NCBI GenBank assembly: GCA_965205545.1
Contig: OZ242170.1
Span: 1,178,001 to 1,242,000 of the forward strand
DNA length: 64,000 bases
Direction of reading: 5' to 3'
Origin: Bin55 sp965205545
GTDB lineage: Bacteria; Pseudomonadota; Gammaproteobacteria; Pseudomonadales; Azotimanducaceae
The translations under genes and the position numbers were made by a program. The notes under the pieces were generated by a model. That model had not been told where the DNA came from. It made no database searches and saw only the letters and a list, made by a program, of their open reading frames with translations. How positions within the stretch are numbered: the stretch's first letter is position 1; each line of letters starts with the position of its first letter. Positions 60,981-64,000 of this stretch are shown here, piece after piece.

Positions 60981-62075
60981 CTAGTGAGTTCTCAAGAACT
61001 CTGCTGCCGAAGGCTTGTTGTTTGCAATGGCGAGTTCCAAGGGCGTATTGCCGTCTTGGTCCTTCAGCTTCGGATCAGCTCCATGCTCCAAGAGCATTTG
61101 CAGACACTCAAACTTCAGTCCTCGCATCGCTGCAATGTGAAGTGCCGTTCGTCCGTCCGGATCCGTCTCGCGGACACTAGCTCCATGATCAAGCAACCAC
61201 TTGATCAGTTTGATCTTCCGGTAGTTGAGCAGTTCTTGCAGTGGCGTGTAGCCCCCAAACTTAGCGTTCCAATCGATTCCATGGTTGTGTAGCAGCTCAA
61301 CGATTTGATCATTGCCCCCAAAAGTGGCAGCAAACGCCGATGGTTGAGGAGTCGATCCATGATTCAAAAGAAACTCAATCAGATCGATGTTCTGTGAGTA
61401 TGCAACTGCATACCACAATGCGTTGGCTTGGAATACTTCTCCGGCATCGGGAATCTCCTGCATGGCATCGATTGCCACTCCACGCTCTAACAAGAGCTCT
61501 GCACATGCGATTGACGGGGCTGAACCGCCTTGTCGCCACATGCCCGAGAGACAGACGAAATGCAGAGGAGTTCGATTGAGGTGGTCGATCAACTCAGGAG
61601 ACTTGGAATCCTTCAGGATTGCCTTGATCGTGTCTAAATCGTTCAGTGCGGCAGCTGCAAAGATGTCCCCTGCCCCTCCGTAGTTGCTAAGAACATCTAT
61701 GAAGGCAAATTGCGGACCCACGGTCGAGTACACAACGGGAGATACGTTAAGCGGTCCCGCTGGAACGCTTGGATGCGCGCCACGATCCAGAAGCAGCTTC
61801 ATCGCTTCAACATGCCGCTCGTGCCTGGGAATCGTCTTGTGGTACTGAGCCACGCGAGTGAGCGGCGTGTGGCGCGAGGCTGTTCCCGCTATTTGATTGG
61901 GATCGGCACCTGCGTCAAGAAGCAAATCGATACTGGCAACGTTGCCATGGAACGCCGCATCGCACAAGGGCTTCCAATGTGCGGCAATTTGTGGGTTAGC
62001 GGCTAACTCCGTCTTAACAGAGCCTACATCGTTTTGAGCTATAGCTTCACAAATCTTCTGGTAGTCCCGCGCCAC
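60981..62075 (-). CDS. Ankyrin-repeat protein, shorter third member
   Basis: The 364-residue protein consists almost wholly of ankyrin repeats, from PLCDAAFHGNVASIDLLLDAG near residue 37 to a last one at LKDQDGNTPLELAIANNKPSAAEFL. GRTALHIAAMRGLKFECLQMLLEHGADP is the clearest unit. It has no signal peptide or membrane helix. NALWYAVAYSQNIDLIEFLLNHG closely echoes the repeat unit SALWYAIEQNDVESVEHLLDA of the large paralogues 36 kb away, so all three probably share ancestry. Interaction partners are unknown. It is followed by DUF418 upstream on the same strand, 19 bases away. Confidence 0.88.
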   Translation of the reverse strand: MARDYQKICEAIAQNDVGSVKTELAANPQIAAHWKPLCDAAFHGNVASIDLLLDAGADPNQIAGTASRHTPLTRVAQYHKTIPRHERHVEAMKLLLDRGAHPSVPAGPLNVSPVVYSTVGPQFAFIDVLSNYGGAGDIFAAAALNDLDTIKAILKDSKSPELIDHLNRTPLHFVCLSGMWRQGGSAPSIACAELLLERGVAIDAMQEIPDAGEVFQANALWYAVAYSQNIDLIEFLLNHGSTPQPSAFAATFGGNDQIVELLHNHGIDWNAKFGGYTPLQELLNYRKIKLIKWLLDHGASVRETDPDGRTALHIAAMRGLKFECLQMLLEHGADPKLKDQDGNTPLELAIANNKPSAAEFLRTH

Positions 62076-62094
62076 TTTCGCTAAAGTCCGCAGT

Positions 62095-63402
62095 TCATTG
62101 GCGCATTGTTATAGTTCGTTGCGCAAGACCGGCGTAGGTCAGCTTGCGCCACAACCATTCAAGTGGACCGTAGTTGAAGTGGTTCAGCCACAATGGGCTA
62201 TAGATCAATTGCGCTGTCCATACGCCTAGCACAACCAAGTAGAGTTGAGCCAAATCAAACGTACCGAACAGCCCGAAAACTACAAACATGGTGTTGCAAA
62301 TGATTGTCTGCATAACGTAGTTGGAGAGCGCCATGCGACCTACTGCCGCCAGACTTGAACGCACGATAGGCAATATTTGTAGCTTGCAGATCAACATTAC
62401 CAGCCCGACATAACCCATAGCATTGGATATACGACCAATGTCATAGGTCCATTCGAAGTACGGGACGTAGAACTCCAATTGCGCGGTATCGTGAACTTCC
62501 CACCAATTCACAAAGTAGCCGACGCCCAGGCCCACGACGGTCATCAAAAGGTAGACCTTGGCGGAGTGAAACGCACTGAGCACCTTCATCTTGAACAGAG
62601 CCATCCCAATCATCATGAGAGCCAAGGCGTCCCAAAACAACATGAGGATTGTGTTGACGGTCTGCGATTTCAGAGAATAGAAGGCGTTTTCACCGAATGC
62701 TGATAGATATCCGCCTCCTCGTGTGGCAATTGAATCGCTCAATTGTTCAGGGGTGGGAGGACGAATCGATGCGAGCGTCTCGTCGTCCATTCCAAATGTC
62801 GCCGCGCGATCTGGATCTTCGGCTAGCGATTCCATGACGCTAAATCCAGCAGATAAAGCCAATCGAACAAGGCAAAGCACGAGCAAGATCGCGCCTGAAA
62901 CCAGGAGCAACCTGCGTGGAGTCCAATCTCGAGCAAAGTAGAGCACGAGTCCGACCACACCATACAAGAACAGTATGTCGCCCATCCACAGCAGCAGGTA
63001 AGCGTCGACTAATCCAAAAACGATCAGCCACCACGTTCTCCGATAGTAGATGCGCTTGGAATACTGCGCCCTATCGCTATTGAGCATGCGTGACGTGAAA
63101 ATGACAATGCCTGCGCCGAACAACATCGAAAAAATGGCGCGCTGCGAGCCTTCAAAGGCTATGAAGGCAATGAAATAGGTGGTTAGGTTTGCAACTCCTT
63201 CGCCAATGAACAAAACAGGGCTCTTGCCCAATTCCGACGGAAGACCGAAAAGGAAAATATTGATTGTCAGAATCCCGAGAACCGCAACGCCGCGCAACAC
63301 ATCGATCGAATCTATGCGTTCGCCTCTTGCGACAGGTCCAAGCGCGCTCTGGGTGCCCGATGCCTCCGAACTCATCGGAGCATTTGCTTCCTCAGTGCTC
63401 AT
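62095..63402 (-). CDS. DUF418 family multi-pass membrane protein
   Basis: The 435-residue protein starts with a polar cytoplasmic stretch and then IDVLRGVAVLGILTINIFLFGLP, the signature shared by DUF418/DUF1624 acyltransferase-like proteins. About nine to ten transmembrane helices follow, with the family marks FSMLFGAGI, YRRTWWLIVFGLVDAYLLWMGDIL and, in the C-terminal DUF418 part, VGRMALSNYVMQTIICN and GPLEWLWRKLTYAG. Members are thought related to membrane acyltransferases, but activity is unproven. It lies 19 bases upstream of the third ankyrin gene, same strand, so the two probably share a transcript. Confidence 0.88.
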   Translation of the reverse strand: MSTEEANAPMSSEASGTQSALGPVARGERIDSIDVLRGVAVLGILTINIFLFGLPSELGKSPVLFIGEGVANLTTYFIAFIAFEGSQRAIFSMLFGAGIVIFTSRMLNSDRAQYSKRIYYRRTWWLIVFGLVDAYLLLWMGDILFLYGVVGLVLYFARDWTPRRLLLVSGAILLVLCLVRLALSAGFSVMESLAEDPDRAATFGMDDETLASIRPPTPEQLSDSIATRGGGYLSAFGENAFYSLKSQTVNTILMLFWDALALMMIGMALFKMKVLSAFHSAKVYLLMTVVGLGVGYFVNWWEVHDTAQLEFYVPYFEWTYDIGRISNAMGYVGLVMLICKLQILPIVRSSLAAVGRMALSNYVMQTIICNTMFVVFGLFGTFDLAQLYLVVLGVWTAQLIYSPLWLNHFNYGPLEWLWRKLTYAGLAQRTITMRQ

Positions 63403-63477
63403 TCATCCCTCCATCAATTGCGGCGCGTGACGACACTCGCGAGTCCTCGTTGGCTCTCGTTGGGATTCAGTAGTTTC

Positions 63478-64000
63478 CTAAACGTTCCAATTGCTCCACA
63501 TGTTCGAAGGTGTCGCGGGAACGTCCTCCCGAAAATTCCGAGTATCGACCCAATATTGGAACATTGGACCTGGGCCAAACTCCAAGTCGTCGTAATAGGA
63601 TAGTCCAGCACGCTGGTAGTCGCAGGGAATCAGCACTCGAACGATAGGATTGCCTTCTTCAGCGGAACAATTCACTCCAGCAGAGTGAAGCAATCTTGGG
63701 TGCCAAAAAACAACATCTCCTGCTTCGCCAGAAAACTCTACTGGAGTCGTGTCCACGAGGATTTGATCCCGTACCTTGGGATATTTCTGCACGTTGGCGC
63801 CAGCAATGGTGCTTCCATGAACGTTGTCCCAGCAACAATGCAATCGCGTGTGAGACCCAGGCCAAACGGCAAACCCGCCGCAGTGAGGAGGGATGTCGTC
63901 TGCAAACACCATCGCCGATATCTGGGCCGCCATGTAGTCGCCATGTGGACCAAGTTTCCATCGTTCGCTGGGCGGCTTGGGAAAAACGGCATAGACTCCT
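63478..64000 (-). CDS. Phytanoyl-CoA dioxygenase family protein (5' end cut off by the window)
   Basis: Only the C-terminal 174 residues are present; the frame stays open past an internal ATG at 63933 to the window edge, so the true start lies outside. KLGPHGDYMAAQISAM contains the H-x-D iron-binding pair, PHCGGFAVWPGSH is the usual 'GxLxxxPGSH' segment, WHPRLLHSAGVN gives the distal histidine and PIVRVLIPCDY the 2-oxoglutarate-binding arginine. This is the Fe(II)/2-oxoglutarate facial triad of the PhyH family, which hydroxylates phytanoyl-CoA and many other substrates. The substrate is unknown. Confidence 0.85.
   Translation of the reverse strand, partial: GVYAVFPKPPSERWKLGPHGDYMAAQISAMVFADDIPPHCGGFAVWPGSHTRLHCCWDNVHGSTIAGANVQKYPKVRDQILVDTTPVEFSGEAGDVVFWHPRLLHSAGVNCSAEEGNPIVRVLIPCDYQRAGLSYYDDLEFGPGPMFQYWVDTRNFREDVPATPSNMWSNWNV

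Noticed and set aside
1..64000. CRISPR arrays, insertion sequences, rRNA operons and prophage genes
   Set aside because: Reading both strands I found no regularly spaced repeats, transposase or integrase motifs, 16S/23S-like stretches or phage structural proteins.

Overview
The window looks like a chromosomal segment of a gammaproteobacterium, probably an uncultivated, marine-type lineage. The main support is gene order: dcd and apbC/mrp run divergently from metG, metG leads into the six rnf genes, and nth follows further on, a layout typical of Gammaproteobacteria. A DUF2066 gene divergent from purM, a 963-residue two-ATP-cone NrdA of the Pseudomonas kind, RNase T, Grx4 and RibBA agree with this. 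Base composition is near 50% GC. Ten or so genes appear to start with GTG or TTG. I see no rRNA, CRISPR array, insertion sequence, integrase or phage gene, and only one tRNA (Arg, anticodon TCG).

Layout. 1-2.3 kb: DUF2066 (partial), purM, dcd. 2.3-9.5 kb: apbC against metG-rnfABCDGE, an Rnf complex whose subunits are nearly all short; RnfC has no N-terminal domain. 9.5-17 kb: class II aldolase, SHOCT-like protein, nth, argG, rnt, DUF6265 protein, grxD, a protein with two SCP2-like halves, and a PatB-type C-S lyase. 17-20.3 kb: a secreted esterase and a fusion of a GOLPH3/GPP34-like domain to a cytochrome P450. 20.5-27.9 kb: argD-argF, then a tandem duplication carrying the 3' part of argF and a 755-residue ankyrin-repeat gene; the second argF piece is a pseudogene. 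28-33 kb: nrdA and nrdB, separated by a 0.7 kb non-coding stretch with repeats. 33-46.5 kb: DUF349 protein, D-glycerate 3-kinase-like protein, dinG, a sugar dehydrogenase homologue, a lytic transglycosylase, bcp, an FAH-family enzyme, a zinc alcohol dehydrogenase, pdxA and a ribBA with a degenerate second domain. 46.6-49.5 kb: tRNA-Arg, an ARPP-1 family protein and a sterol C-24 methyltransferase homologue. 49.9-55.7 kb: an amidohydrolase and an acoABXC-type 2-oxoacid/acetoin dehydrogenase operon. 56-64 kb: two small membrane proteins, an orphan polyamine-type binding protein, Fur-controlled feoAB, a third ankyrin protein, a DUF418 membrane protein and a partial phytanoyl-CoA dioxygenase.

How it fits together. 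Much of the window is housekeeping: purines, pyrimidine and deoxynucleotide supply, arginine, B6 and riboflavin, DNA repair and Fe-S delivery (apbC, grxD, feoAB, rnf). The unusual content is lipid-related: the sterol methyltransferase homologue, the GPP34-P450 fusion, the SCP2-like repeat protein and the phytanoyl-CoA dioxygenase. They are scattered rather than in one operon, so a shared sterol or isoprenoid role is only a hypothesis. The best candidates for undescribed biology are the GPP34-P450 fusion, the sterol methyltransferase in this setting, and the miniaturised Rnf complex.
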